Shown here: piece after piece, positions 46,264-54,525 of the stretch
Layout: the number at the start of each line of letters is the position of its first letter
Numbering within the stretch: the first letter of the stretch is position 1
Virus record (IMG/VR): IMGVR_UViG_3300024517_000021
Coordinates: 1 to 54,779 of that record
Reading direction: 5' to 3' (one strand)
DNA length: 54,779 bases
Origin: a virus
The notes under the pieces: model-generated
What the model saw: the letters and a program-made list of their open reading frames with translations, nothing else
What the model was told of the DNA's origin: nothing
The model's database searches: none
Translations under genes and position numbers: made by a program

Positions 46264-48804
46264 TTGGCGATTGAGAAGGCTCTCTCTGAAACAATATTTT
46301 CTCCAGATTTTGAGGAGGAACGAGTTGAAGTTGAGATCCTGAATCCAGAAGCAATCTCTGTTAATACAGAAGAGGGCGGGATCCTTATCGACTTTGATCC
46401 AGAAGAGGAGCACGTGGAGTTCGGTGCAAATCTTGCCGAACACATGGGCGAGCGAGAGCTGGGCCGACTCTCCTCGAATCTGATTGGTTCGTTTAATTCG
46501 GACAAGTCTTCCAGAAAAGATTGGGAAGACTCTTACCGGAAGGGACTCGATCAGCTTGGATTGACATTTGATGAGAGAACAAGTCCATGGCAAGGGGCTT
46601 GTGGGGTCACTCATCCGATCCTCTCTGAAGCAGTGGTTCGTTTCCAGAGCCAAGCTATTGGAGAGATCTTCCCATCGGGGGGTCCGGTTAAAACCAAGAT
46701 CGTTGGTCAGATGACCAGCGAGAAGACCAAGCAGTCTCACCGCATTGAAAATTTCATGAACTATCTGGTGACAGAAGTCATGACGGAGTATCGGCCAGAG
46801 ACGGAGAAGCTTCTCTTCAGCCTCCCGCTTGCTGGCTCTGCCTTCAGAAAAGTTTACTGGGATCCGAATTTGAATCGCCCTTGTGCGATGTTCATCCCTT
46901 CCGAAGATCTCGTAGTTTCTTACGGAGCATCTTCTCTAGATACATGCGAGCGTGTCACGCATGTGATGAAGAGGAATCGAAACGATATTCGGAAGCTACA
47001 GTTCAGTGGCTTCTACAAAGATATTGATCTCGGAGAATCCCTTCATACAATGGGGGAGATCCAAGAAAAGTACGACCAGCTCACTGGAGAGAACCCTAGT
47101 TACGAGTCGGACAATCGACACACTATCCTTGAGATGCATGTAGATCTGGATCTGGAGGGATTCGAGGATGAATGTGGTGGAGAGGAGACGGGGATTGCAC
47201 TTCCCTATGTAGTTACGATTGACGATTCGAGTAGGAATATTCTTTCGATCCGAAGGAATTGGTTTGAGGAGGACGAGAAGAAGCTCCGAAGGAATCACTT
47301 CGTCCATTATGAATATGTTCCTGGCCTTGGATTTTATGGCTTTGGTTTGATTCATATGATTGGCGGGCTTGCAAAGTCCGCTACTTCCCTCCTCCGTCAG
47401 TTGGTAGATGCAGGCACCTTGAGCAATCTCCCTGGCGGCTTGAAGGCTCGCGGTCTTCGGATTAGGGGCGACGATACACCTATTTCACCGGGTGAGTTCC
47501 GAGATGTGGATGTACCGGGGGGTGCTATTCGGGACAATATTTCTTTCCTCCCGTACAAAGAGCCCTCGAATGTCCTCTATCAGCTTCTCGGAAATATCGT
47601 TGAGGAGGGAAGGCGCTTCGCTTCGCTGACGGATTTGCAGATCAGCGACATGAACCAGCAGGCTCCGGTGGGTACGACGCTGGCTTTGCTGGAAAGATCC
47701 ATGAAAGTCATGGCTGCGGTTCAGGCCAGACTCCATGCTTCCATGAAGAGGGAGTTCAAAATCCTTGCGGACATTGTCAAGGATCATGCCCCACATGACT
47801 ACCCTTATGATTTGAAGGGCAATGAAGTCATGAAGATGGATGACTTCGATGACCGAATTGATGTCATTCCGGTATCGGATCCAAACTCCGCGACGATGGC
47901 TCAAAGGATCATGCAGTACCAAGCGGCATTGCAGCTCGCGAATACTTCCCCGCAGATGTACGACCTCCCTCAGTTGCATCGGCAGATGCTTGAAGTTCTT
48001 GGGATCCAAGATGCGGACAAGATCATTCCCTTGGAGGATGAGATACCTGCGAGAGATCCTGTTGAAGAAAACATGGATATCATGAATGGTGAGCCGGTGA
48101 GGGCTGCGATGTGGCAGGATCAAGAAGCTCACATTCAAGTTCATATGGCTGCCATCCAAGATCCTAAGATGATGGAGTTGCTGAGTAAGTCTCCAAATGC
48201 AAATTCGATCCAGGCTTCCGCCGCTGCCCACATTACAGAGCATGTTTCATTCCAGTATCGGAAGGAAATCGAGAAGCAGCTTGGGGTGGCCCTTCCGCCT
48301 CCGGGCCAGCCTTTGCCGGATGATTTGGAGGTTCAGCTTTCTAGGCTAGTAGCAGATGCGGCAGGCCGGTTGCTCTTGAAGTCTCAAGCGGAGCAGCAGC
48401 AGCAAGTTGCTCAACAGCAGGCGCAAGATCCTATTCTCCAGATGCGAAGAGAAGAGCTGGAGATTCGCAAGGCAGAGACTCAGGCCAAGATCATGGAGTC
48501 TGCGGAGCGTCTCAAGTTCGACCGGCAGAAGTCGGAAGAGCGAAACGAAGTCGAGAGAGAGCGCATTGATTCTCGCGAGCGAGTTGAGGGTGCGAAGATT
48601 GGTGCAGAGCTTTCATTGGAAGCCCAGAAAGCAATTGCTGAAGGTGAAGAGATCTCTTCCCGAGAAAGAATCGAGGGCGCAAAGATTAGCGCCAAGGTCT
48701 CTGAGCTTTTGATGAAAGAAGACGACCGCGATTCCAAGGAAAGAATCGAGGGGGCAAAGATCGGTGTCAAGCTTGGTGAGAGGTTGAGCAACCCAAGTGG
48801 ATAA
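46264..48804 (+). CDS. Portal protein
   Basis: 846 residues from TTG 46264. A P22-like portal core: FNSDKSSRKDWEDSYRKGLD, SEAVVRFQSQAIGEIFP, VPGLGFYGFGLIHMIGG, LLRQLVDAGTLSNLPGGLKA and DIVKDHAPHDYPYDLKG, with the crown helix rich in Gln (QAEQQQQVAQQQAQDP). The C-terminal about 90 residues contain three repeats of (S/D)xxERxEGAKI, a heptad-like barrel or tail seen in long portals. It is the DNA-entry vertex. Length is at the upper end for the family. Confidence 0.85.
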   Translation: MAIEKALSETIFSPDFEEERVEVEILNPEAISVNTEEGGILIDFDPEEEHVEFGANLAEHMGERELGRLSSNLIGSFNSDKSSRKDWEDSYRKGLDQLGLTFDERTSPWQGACGVTHPILSEAVVRFQSQAIGEIFPSGGPVKTKIVGQMTSEKTKQSHRIENFMNYLVTEVMTEYRPETEKLLFSLPLAGSAFRKVYWDPNLNRPCAMFIPSEDLVVSYGASSLDTCERVTHVMKRNRNDIRKLQFSGFYKDIDLGESLHTMGEIQEKYDQLTGENPSYESDNRHTILEMHVDLDLEGFEDECGGEETGIALPYVVTIDDSSRNILSIRRNWFEEDEKKLRRNHFVHYEYVPGLGFYGFGLIHMIGGLAKSATSLLRQLVDAGTLSNLPGGLKARGLRIRGDDTPISPGEFRDVDVPGGAIRDNISFLPYKEPSNVLYQLLGNIVEEGRRFASLTDLQISDMNQQAPVGTTLALLERSMKVMAAVQARLHASMKREFKILADIVKDHAPHDYPYDLKGNEVMKMDDFDDRIDVIPVSDPNSATMAQRIMQYQAALQLANTSPQMYDLPQLHRQMLEVLGIQDADKIIPLEDEIPARDPVEENMDIMNGEPVRAAMWQDQEAHIQVHMAAIQDPKMMELLSKSPNANSIQASAAAHITEHVSFQYRKEIEKQLGVALPPPGQPLPDDLEVQLSRLVADAAGRLLLKSQAEQQQQVAQQQAQDPILQMRREELEIRKAETQAKIMESAERLKFDRQKSEERNEVERERIDSRERVEGAKIGAELSLEAQKAIAEGEEISSRERIEGAKISAKVSELLMKEDDRDSKERIEGAKIGVKLGERLSNPSG

Positions 48805-48982
48805 TTGGGCGGAAGCCTTCGTATCCAGAATCACCGAGCTTCGCGACCAGCACGCAGACCACTTGATAAGTGGCAGTGTGGACTCCTTTGAAGACTACCG
48901 TCATTTGTGCGGAGTCTTGAAGGGTCTGGACGTAGCAGTGCGTGAACTGAAGGATCTTCTTTCGCAAGTGGAGGATGACTGA
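48797..48982 (+). CDS. Small helical protein after portal
   Basis: 61 residues from GTG 48797, overlapping the portal stop by eight bases. RITELRDQHADHLISGSVDS, then YRHLCGVLKGLDVAVRELKD, is a compact helical protein found beside portals in several marine podoviruses. Function unknown; possible portal or scaffold cofactor. Confidence 0.6.
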   Translation: MDNWAEAFVSRITELRDQHADHLISGSVDSFEDYRHLCGVLKGLDVAVRELKDLLSQVEDD

Positions 48983-49000
48983 TTTTATTAAATGGAAAAA

Positions 49001-49019
49001 CGTCTAGCCAAAATAGACG
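49001..49019. other. Hairpin upstream of the GroES-like gene
   Basis: CGTCTA (49001-49006) and TAGACG (49014-49019), loop GCCAAAA. No T run follows, so an mRNA leader structure rather than a terminator. Beyond it AAAGGAAAAAAAA leads to ATG 49069. Confidence 0.45.
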
Positions 49020-49068
49020 CACGGGGAACGATGGCACCCGTTAATCGCCGTCTGCAAAGGAAAAAAAA

Positions 49069-49446
49069 ATGACTGAAGCGATCCAATACAGTGATCGTGA
49101 ACCGGAACGAACTGCAACGAAACTTCCTGATCCTTCCGGTTATCGATTGTTGGTTGCATTGCCCGAAGTGGAGGAGACGACAGGGGGAGGCATTTACATT
49201 CCCGAGGAGAGGCGCGATGCGGAAACGGTCGCAAGTATCACGGGATTTGTTTTGAAGTCTGGCCCCGATGCTTATTCCGATGAGAAGAGATTCCCAAATG
49301 GTCCCTGGTGCAAAGAAGGGGATTGGATTGTGATGCGCGCATATTCAGGAACGCGACTCAATATCCACGGAAAGGAATTTCGGATTATCAATGATGATTC
49401 GGTGGAAGCCGTAGTCGAAGACCCGAGAGGAGTGTCGAGAGCATGA
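49069..49446 (+). CDS. GroES-like co-chaperonin (Cpn10)
   Basis: 125 residues. GYRLLVALPEVEETTGGGIY, IPEERRDAETVASITGFVL, then GDWIVMRAYSGTRLNIHGKE and FRIINDDSVEAVVED follow the GroES fold, including the flexible mobile-loop region (EETTGGGIYIPEE) that contacts GroEL. Phage GroES homologues (T4 gp31, RB49 CocO) help fold capsid proteins on host GroEL. Its place between portal and scaffold fits that role. Overlap of four bases with the next gene. Confidence 0.75.
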   Translation: MTEAIQYSDREPERTATKLPDPSGYRLLVALPEVEETTGGGIYIPEERRDAETVASITGFVLKSGPDAYSDEKRFPNGPWCKEGDWIVMRAYSGTRLNIHGKEFRIINDDSVEAVVEDPRGVSRA

Positions 49447-50363
49447 GTGCGCCGCTTGACGATCTTATGGGGAATTCACTTACGGAGCCCATTGTCAAAG
49501 ATTCCGGCGAAGAGATTGAGGTCTCTATCGTTGAGGATTCTCCTGACGAGGATGTATCCGGGAGTCATGATGACGAGATCCAAGAAGTTGGGGGTCGGGT
49601 CTCAAAGCGAATCAACAAGCTCAAGTACGAGTTTCATGAGGAGAGGCGTTCCAAGGAATCCGCCGAGCGGATGCGCGAAGAAGCTGTCAGTCATGCACAG
49701 CGATTGGCGAACGAGAACGAAGAACTCAAGGGGTTGATTCAGAGAGGAGAGAAGGTTCTTCTTTCTGAAATTAAATCTCGTACAGAGTCGGACCTAACGA
49801 AGGCAAGGGAAGAGTACCGGCAGGCATACGAGGCTGGGGATACTGACGCCATTTTGAAGGCGCAGGAGTCCTTGACTCGCTCTCAGTATGAAACTGAAAT
49901 GGCCTCTCAGTACCAGCCCGAAGTCTCACAAAGGATCCAGCAGCAGCAAGCTCAGCAGCAAGCTCAGCAGCAAGCTCAGCAGCAAGAGAAGCCTGTAGAT
50001 CCGAAGCTTCAGTCATGGCTGAAAGAAAATGATTGGTTTGGAAAAGACGAGGAATTGACCTCGTTTGCTTACGGGGTTCACGAGAAGCTCGTAGCGAGAG
50101 AGGGTGTAGACCCTCGTTCGGAAGAATACTACAAACGGATTAATGATCGGATGCGTAGTGTTTTTCCAGAAAAGTTTGGAGTTGAACCGGGCGAGGAGGA
50201 GCCCTCTGCCAACTCCAGAACTTCGACGGTAGTTGCCTCGGCCAGTCGGTCTTCAGGCAAGCCGCGCAAAGTGCAGATGACCTCTACCCAAGTTGCTCTC
50301 GCGAAGCGGCTGGGTATTACGCCAGAGCAATACGCCAAACAGCTCCTGAAGGAGGTTCGGTAA
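49443..50363 (+). CDS. Scaffolding protein
   Basis: 306 residues from ATG 49443. An acidic N-terminus (EEIEVSIVEDSPDEDVSGSH), a charged coiled coil (RVSKRINKLKYEFHEERRSK), a QQQA repeat tract (49939-49986 region), and a C-terminal helix with AKRLGITPEQYAKQLLKE. This acidic-coil-basic layout is that of podoviral scaffolds whose C-terminal helix grips the coat protein. Lies between GroES and head genes. Confidence 0.65.
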   Translation: MSAPLDDLMGNSLTEPIVKDSGEEIEVSIVEDSPDEDVSGSHDDEIQEVGGRVSKRINKLKYEFHEERRSKESAERMREEAVSHAQRLANENEELKGLIQRGEKVLLSEIKSRTESDLTKAREEYRQAYEAGDTDAILKAQESLTRSQYETEMASQYQPEVSQRIQQQQAQQQAQQQAQQQEKPVDPKLQSWLKENDWFGKDEELTSFAYGVHEKLVAREGVDPRSEEYYKRINDRMRSVFPEKFGVEPGEEEPSANSRTSTVVASASRSSGKPRKVQMTSTQVALAKRLGITPEQYAKQLLKEVR

Positions 50364-50812
50364 TGCCGCGCACCGAGGATACTCGGAGTCGAGAGACTCG
50401 CGAGGAATCAAAACGTGAAACACCGTGGAGCCCCGCTCCTCTCTTGCCGCAGCCTGATCCCAGACCGGGATTGGATCATCGGTATGTGAGGGCGTCTATG
50501 AGGGGCGAAGCCGACAACATCAATGTCTCTCAAGCTTTGAGAGATGGATGGGAGCCGGTACTCGCAACTGACTATCCCGAGCTGATGATTGTGTCAGATC
50601 GTGGCAGTCAGTATCCCGATAACGTCCTGATAGGTGGTTTGCTTCTTTGTTCTCGCCCTTCCGAAATCGGAGAGCAGATCAGAGCGCATTCCAACAGAGA
50701 GATCGCGCAACAAATGGACGCGGTAGATCGCAACTACTTCAGAGAGCAAGATCCGCGTATGCCGATGCTCAAGCCTGAGCGAAGCTCGCGGGTTACGTTT
50801 GGCGATGACTAA
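50363..50812 (+). CDS. Virion protein adjacent to scaffold
   Basis: 149 residues, overlapping the scaffold stop by one base (TAATG). N-terminus Arg/Glu/Pro-rich; core GLDHRYVRASMRGEADNINV, WEPVLATDYPELMIVSDRGS, DNVLIGGLLLCSRPSEIGEQ recurs in marine podovirus head operons. Ends ERSSRVTFGDD. Probably a minor head protein. Exact role unknown. Confidence 0.55.
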   Translation: MPRTEDTRSRETREESKRETPWSPAPLLPQPDPRPGLDHRYVRASMRGEADNINVSQALRDGWEPVLATDYPELMIVSDRGSQYPDNVLIGGLLLCSRPSEIGEQIRAHSNREIAQQMDAVDRNYFREQDPRMPMLKPERSSRVTFGDD

Positions 50813-50831
50813 CGGTAGAAGGTCTACTGAA

Positions 50832-50861
50832 GGCTATCGTCATATCTTTTAGGAGATAGCC
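50832..50861 (+). promoter_or_regulatory. Hairpin holding the ribosome site of the decoration gene
   Basis: GGCTATC (50832-50838) pairs with GATAGCC (50855-50861). The Shine-Dalgarno AGGAG (50851-50855) lies at the base of the right arm, two to three bases from ATG 50864's spacer. Folding would limit ribosome access, so expression could be tuned relative to the capsid gene. Confidence 0.45.
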
Positions 50862-50863
50862 AA

Positions 50864-51436
50864 ATGGCTTATGGATTTCGTCCTGTCCAGATGGGCGGGT
50901 CTCAATACAACACTGGGGGGTTTGTGAAACTTCCCATCGAGGATGCCCTCGTGGGGACTCCCATTTATAATGGTGGTCCGCTTGCCTACACGGTTGCTAC
51001 GGCGACTGCGGATACAGGCATTAGTGCCAACGACACTCCGCTCGACAACGATTTGTCGGTTGGGATTCTTGTTGGTGCTACCTGGGTCAATGCTGACAAT
51101 GAGCAGAAGTGGGGACAGTATTACGACGGCAATTCCGGCAACAAGACCGGTAAGGCTTTCGCTTTTGTTGCTCCGCTGGAGAATACTATTTTCCAAGTTC
51201 AGGGCAGTGCTGCATGGGATAGGAAATATATTGGTTGGTTGAATCTGGTTGCGGGATCGACTGGATCAACCGCAACTGGCAATTCCAATATTTCCCTGAC
51301 TCTCGCTACGGCAAATGGGGGCAATGCGTGTGTTATTCCCATTGGTGTTCTTGAGAATGGGAACGAGACGACTACAACCCCTGACGTGCTTGTTCGGTTT
51401 GCCGCTATTGGCATCTCGACAGTCCCGTTGATCTAG
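50864..51436 (+). CDS. Head decoration / minor capsid protein
   Basis: 190 residues. YGFRPVQMGGSQYNTGGFVK, followed by beta strands rich in Gly/Ala/Thr (GILVGATWVNADNEQKWGQY, AFAFVAPLENTIFQVQGSAA), matches a family encoded directly before major capsid genes in marine podoviruses. It probably stabilises capsid vertices or faces. Ends STVPLI. A hairpin overlaps its ribosome site. Confidence 0.6.
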   Translation: MAYGFRPVQMGGSQYNTGGFVKLPIEDALVGTPIYNGGPLAYTVATATADTGISANDTPLDNDLSVGILVGATWVNADNEQKWGQYYDGNSGNKTGKAFAFVAPLENTIFQVQGSAAWDRKYIGWLNLVAGSTGSTATGNSNISLTLATANGGNACVIPIGVLENGNETTTTPDVLVRFAAIGISTVPLI

Positions 51437-51451
51437 GAAAGGAGGTTAATC

Positions 51452-52369
51452 ATGGCTATTTCACGAGCACAAATGATGAAAGAACTCCTTCCTGGGCTGA
51501 ACGCTTTGTTCGGGCTGGAGTATCAGACTTATGAAGATGAGTCTGCGGTGATCTACGAGACGGAATCTTCAGAGAGAGCCTTTGAAGAGGAAGTCAAGCT
51601 GTCTGGTTTCGGTGCTGCGCCAGTGAAGAGTGAGGGGTCGGCTATCACTTATGATACCGCCCAGGAGCATTTCACGGCTCGGTACACGCACGAAACCGTA
51701 GCGATGGGCTTTGCGATCACGGAGGAAGCAGTCGAAGATAATCTCTACGACTCGGTTTCTGCGCGATACACGAAGGCTCTCGCGCGGGCGATGGCTCACA
51801 CCAAGCAGGTAAAGGCAGCGTACCCTCTGAACAATGCCTACACATCCGGCAACTTTGCCGCTGGGGATGCGCTTGCTTTGTGTGATACACACCTGACGGT
51901 TGATGGGGGAAATAACAAAAACCTCCTGACTGTTGCATCGGATCTCAACGAGACTTCCCTGGAGCAAGCCGTGATTGATATCGCGGCCTTCACGGATGAT
52001 CGTGGTCTTCTGATCGCAGCGCGCCCCAGGAAGCTGATCGTGGCTCCCTACAACCAGTTCGTTGCTACGCGAATTCTGGACACGGAACTCCGTCCCGGAA
52101 CCGCAGACAACGACATCAACGCCATGCGGACGAATGGCACTATTCCCGATGGGTACAGTGTCAATCACTTCCTCACTACCGCGAACAAGAAGCGATGGTT
52201 CTTGATGACGGATGTTCCGAATGGCATGAAGCACTTCTCCCGTACCGCTCTTCAGACTGGTATGGATGGTGACTTCGATACCGGCAATGTTCGGTACAAG
52301 GCTCGGGAACGCTATAGCTTCGGCGTCAGCGACTTCCTGGGTATCTTCGGAAGTGGCGACATCTCTTAG
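51452..52369 (+). CDS. Major capsid protein
   Basis: 305 residues behind AAAGGAGGTTAATC. Segments ELLPGLNALFGLEYQTYEDE, ARYTHETVAMGFAITEEAVE (the E-loop/helix region of HK97-type capsids), ARAMAHTKQVKAAYPLNNAY and RPRKLIVAPYNQFVATRILD, with a beta-rich P-domain end (RYSFGVSDFLGIF). It forms the icosahedral shell. Followed at once by a strong terminator, consistent with high expression. Confidence 0.85.
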   Translation: MAISRAQMMKELLPGLNALFGLEYQTYEDESAVIYETESSERAFEEEVKLSGFGAAPVKSEGSAITYDTAQEHFTARYTHETVAMGFAITEEAVEDNLYDSVSARYTKALARAMAHTKQVKAAYPLNNAYTSGNFAAGDALALCDTHLTVDGGNNKNLLTVASDLNETSLEQAVIDIAAFTDDRGLLIAARPRKLIVAPYNQFVATRILDTELRPGTADNDINAMRTNGTIPDGYSVNHFLTTANKKRWFLMTDVPNGMKHFSRTALQTGMDGDFDTGNVRYKARERYSFGVSDFLGIFGSGDIS

Positions 52370-52378
52370 TTGCCTGGG

Positions 52379-52412
52379 GGGGGCGGGGTAAAACCCGCCC
52401 CCTTCTTTCTTT
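52379..52412 (+). terminator. Intrinsic terminator after the major capsid gene
   Basis: GGGGGCGGG (52379-52387) pairs with CCCGCCCCC (52394-52402), loop GTAAAA, then TTCTTTCTTT. The stem is very stable, and the tail is a mixed pyrimidine run rather than pure T. Confidence 0.8.
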
Positions 52413-52487
52413 ACAACCAAACTCGCCAGACTTAATCAGACAGCACGCGGACTGGCGAGGTAGATGCGTGCATCGAGGTAAATGAAA

Positions 52488-52937
52488 ATGGGACAGACTA
52501 CGTTCAGTGGTCCGATCAAAGCTGGGAACATCTTCAATACGAGCGGTACGACTCTTGGCGAGGACGTTGCCAATGTTGGATCGGTTATCATGGCGCAGAG
52601 TGCTGCTATTACAGAAGCCGCTGCGTCTGCCAGTGTTGACATCGTAATCCCTGCGAATAGTCAGATTGTAGATATGTTTGTTTTGATACAAACTGCGTGG
52701 GACGGTGGTACGAATACGATTGACGTTGGTGATCGTTCTGATACCGACCTTTTCGTTGATGGACTTCCGGCCACTGTCGTCGGAAACCACAGGGTAACTG
52801 CTGCGACTACGGGAACTGAGGCGAACTGGAAGGATGTTGGGACAACCGATGTGGGTCTTTCGGTAGATTCCGTTGCCAACGGATCGGGCACTGGCGTTCT
52901 CACTGTTCTCTACATCCAGAACAATAACCTGTCGTAA
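52488..52937 (+). CDS. Beta-rich virion protein (head fibre/decoration-like)
   Basis: 149 residues from ATG 52488, chosen because GAGG lies nine bases upstream; ATG 52482 is the alternative. GQTTFSGPIKAGNIFNTSGT, then IVIPANSQIVDMFVLIQTAW and GNHRVTAATTGTEANWKDVG, resembles small proteins encoded after capsid genes in many marine phages. Beta-rich and Gly/Thr-heavy, no enzymatic motif. Possibly head fibre or decoration. Confidence 0.55.
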   Translation: MGQTTFSGPIKAGNIFNTSGTTLGEDVANVGSVIMAQSAAITEAAASASVDIVIPANSQIVDMFVLIQTAWDGGTNTIDVGDRSDTDLFVDGLPATVVGNHRVTAATTGTEANWKDVGTTDVGLSVDSVANGSGTGVLTVLYIQNNNLS

Positions 52938-52943
52938 TCCACT

Positions 52944-52975
52944 GGGGGCACCTTCGGGTGCCCCCTTCCTTCTTT
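52944..52975 (+). terminator. Intrinsic terminator, UUCG tetraloop
   Basis: GGGGGCACC (52944-52952), tetraloop TTCG (52953-52956), GGTGCCCCC (52957-52965), then TTCCTTCTTT. Same pyrimidine-tailed design as the preceding terminator. It separates the head block from the secreted-protein genes. Confidence 0.85.
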
Positions 52976-52987
52976 AGGGGTTCAACG

Positions 52988-53491
52988 GTGAAACTTCTTG
53001 TTTTGATTCTGTCGGTGGTGTTTGCTTCTCCAGCATTTGGGGGTGCCGATGCCGATTCTGGCAAGTCTTGTTCGGATGCTGGTATCACTGACTTCAAAAC
53101 TTGGATGGAGGGAGATTGTACTGTTCTTTGCGAAGCTCATACTTCTAGTGATGCTTGTACTCCAGATGAAGGAGTTTTGGTTGGATACGGTAGACATAGA
53201 AGAATTAGAAGTGTTTCTATAGAGCTTCAGGAGAGCGACTGTACTGCCGGTGATGGAAAAATTTACGCTCGGTCTAAAAGTGCCGAATGTTCGACCCCGG
53301 CTGATTGCCCTTGGCACTATATCGGGAATCTAGATTTGGATGCGACGGATGATACTGGAATATCGTTGATTTCCATTGATGGTATTGCGGCTGCTCCTCT
53401 TCCGTACATGAAGGCTGTTTTTTCTAGTGCTGTGTGTAGTAGTGGTGCGACGATCTTGGTTCACAGGAGAGGTGCGCTCCAAAATGACTAG
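52988..53491 (+). CDS. Secreted Cys-rich protein
   Basis: 167 residues from GTG 52988 (AGGGG upstream). A signal peptide (VKLLVLILSVVFASPAFGG) is followed by a Cys-rich domain (CSDAGITDF, DCTVLCEAH, ACTPDEG, CTAGDG, CSTPADCPW). Paired Cys suggest periplasmic disulfides. It is transcribed with the next two signal-peptide genes. No family recognised; a secreted virion component or periplasmic effector is possible. Confidence 0.6.
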   Translation: MKLLVLILSVVFASPAFGGADADSGKSCSDAGITDFKTWMEGDCTVLCEAHTSSDACTPDEGVLVGYGRHRRIRSVSIELQESDCTAGDGKIYARSKSAECSTPADCPWHYIGNLDLDATDDTGISLISIDGIAAAPLPYMKAVFSSAVCSSGATILVHRRGALQND

Positions 53492-54512
53492 GATGTTTTC
53501 GATTGTTCTGATTGTTGCTTTTTGTTTGGTTTTCTCTGCTTATGCTGGGGATATATTGGTTATACCTAGCACTAGCAGTTCATCTACTGATGCAGCAAGC
53601 CGTTCTAGTTTGCTCCAATTGCGAGAGGTTGCGGTTCTTCCTAAGCATAATTGGAATGTTGACAGAAACGCTGTTCCATGGTCTTCGCTGCCAAGGCTGT
53701 CTAACGTGGCGATAGATGCAGATGATGCTACGGACAATACGGTTACAATTACTTCGCATGATATGCAGACCGGAGATGGTCCGTTTACTTTTTCGTTGAT
53801 TCAGGGTTCCAATGCAAGCGGAATTGCTGGCAATGTAAATTATTATCTTAGAGTTTTAGATGCGAATAGAGTCCAGCTATATATGGATTACGCAACTGCG
53901 ATGTTGGGTGTCAATTCCGTTTTGGATCCAAACGGTCAGTTGACTGCGGGTTCCAATGCGATTGAGGGTGTTACGTCAAACACCTGCACGCATGATGGGA
54001 CTACGGTTTGCACTGAGCATACGACTTGTAGTGCTGCTGCTCCCAGCGCCCCGAATGATCCTCCATCTATTTGTTATATGGCACCCCAACCCATTGCGTT
54101 CCAATCACCCGGAGATCAGGGTGAGTTTGTGATTTATCCTACCAATATGTCCCAGTCGAGGGGTATGAATAACAATACTGGTGGAACAGGCAGGGATGGG
54201 AGCGATTGTTCTCCAACCGGTTCTAACTGTTTTTGGGGTGCGAGTTTCACTACAGGATCTGCATCGGACACTACTTCATTTGGGACTATTGCATATGCTG
54301 GCGGCAAGGATGGATATCACAATGGTGATATTGCCTGTGGATTGCAGGGTCTCCATTGCCGTGGCTCTATGACTATAGAGGCTACAAGTGCAACCCAATT
54401 TGGTGGTAGGCTGATGAATTGCGATGCTGGTTATGCTGGCTGTGGATCTCAATCCGTAACTTGTAATGCTAACAATGAATTGGTTATTGCTTTTTGCGGG
54501 ACAACAGATTGA
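53484..54512 (+). CDS. Large secreted protein with Cys-rich segment
   Basis: 342 residues from ATG 53484, overlapping the previous stop by eight bases. Signal peptide MFSIVLIVAFCLVFSAYAG. The mature protein has beta-rich segments (VTITSHDMQTGDGPFTFSLI, YYLRVLDANRVQLYMDYATA), a Cys cluster (NTCTHDGTTVCTEHTTC) and a Gly/Cys C-terminus (GDIACGLQGLHCRGSM, GYAGCGSQSVTC). It resembles phage appendage or host-surface-like proteins. Function unknown. Confidence 0.55.
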   Translation: MTRMFSIVLIVAFCLVFSAYAGDILVIPSTSSSSTDAASRSSLLQLREVAVLPKHNWNVDRNAVPWSSLPRLSNVAIDADDATDNTVTITSHDMQTGDGPFTFSLIQGSNASGIAGNVNYYLRVLDANRVQLYMDYATAMLGVNSVLDPNGQLTAGSNAIEGVTSNTCTHDGTTVCTEHTTCSAAAPSAPNDPPSICYMAPQPIAFQSPGDQGEFVIYPTNMSQSRGMNNNTGGTGRDGSDCSPTGSNCFWGASFTTGSASDTTSFGTIAYAGGKDGYHNGDIACGLQGLHCRGSMTIEATSATQFGGRLMNCDAGYAGCGSQSVTCNANNELVIAFCGTTD

Positions 54513-54525
54513 TGGTGGTTAAAAA

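Noticed and set aside
47485-48243. 252-codon minus-strand frame opposite the portal gene
   Set aside because: Shadow of a strongly conserved portal frame; composition rich in His, Leu and Arg without a motif.
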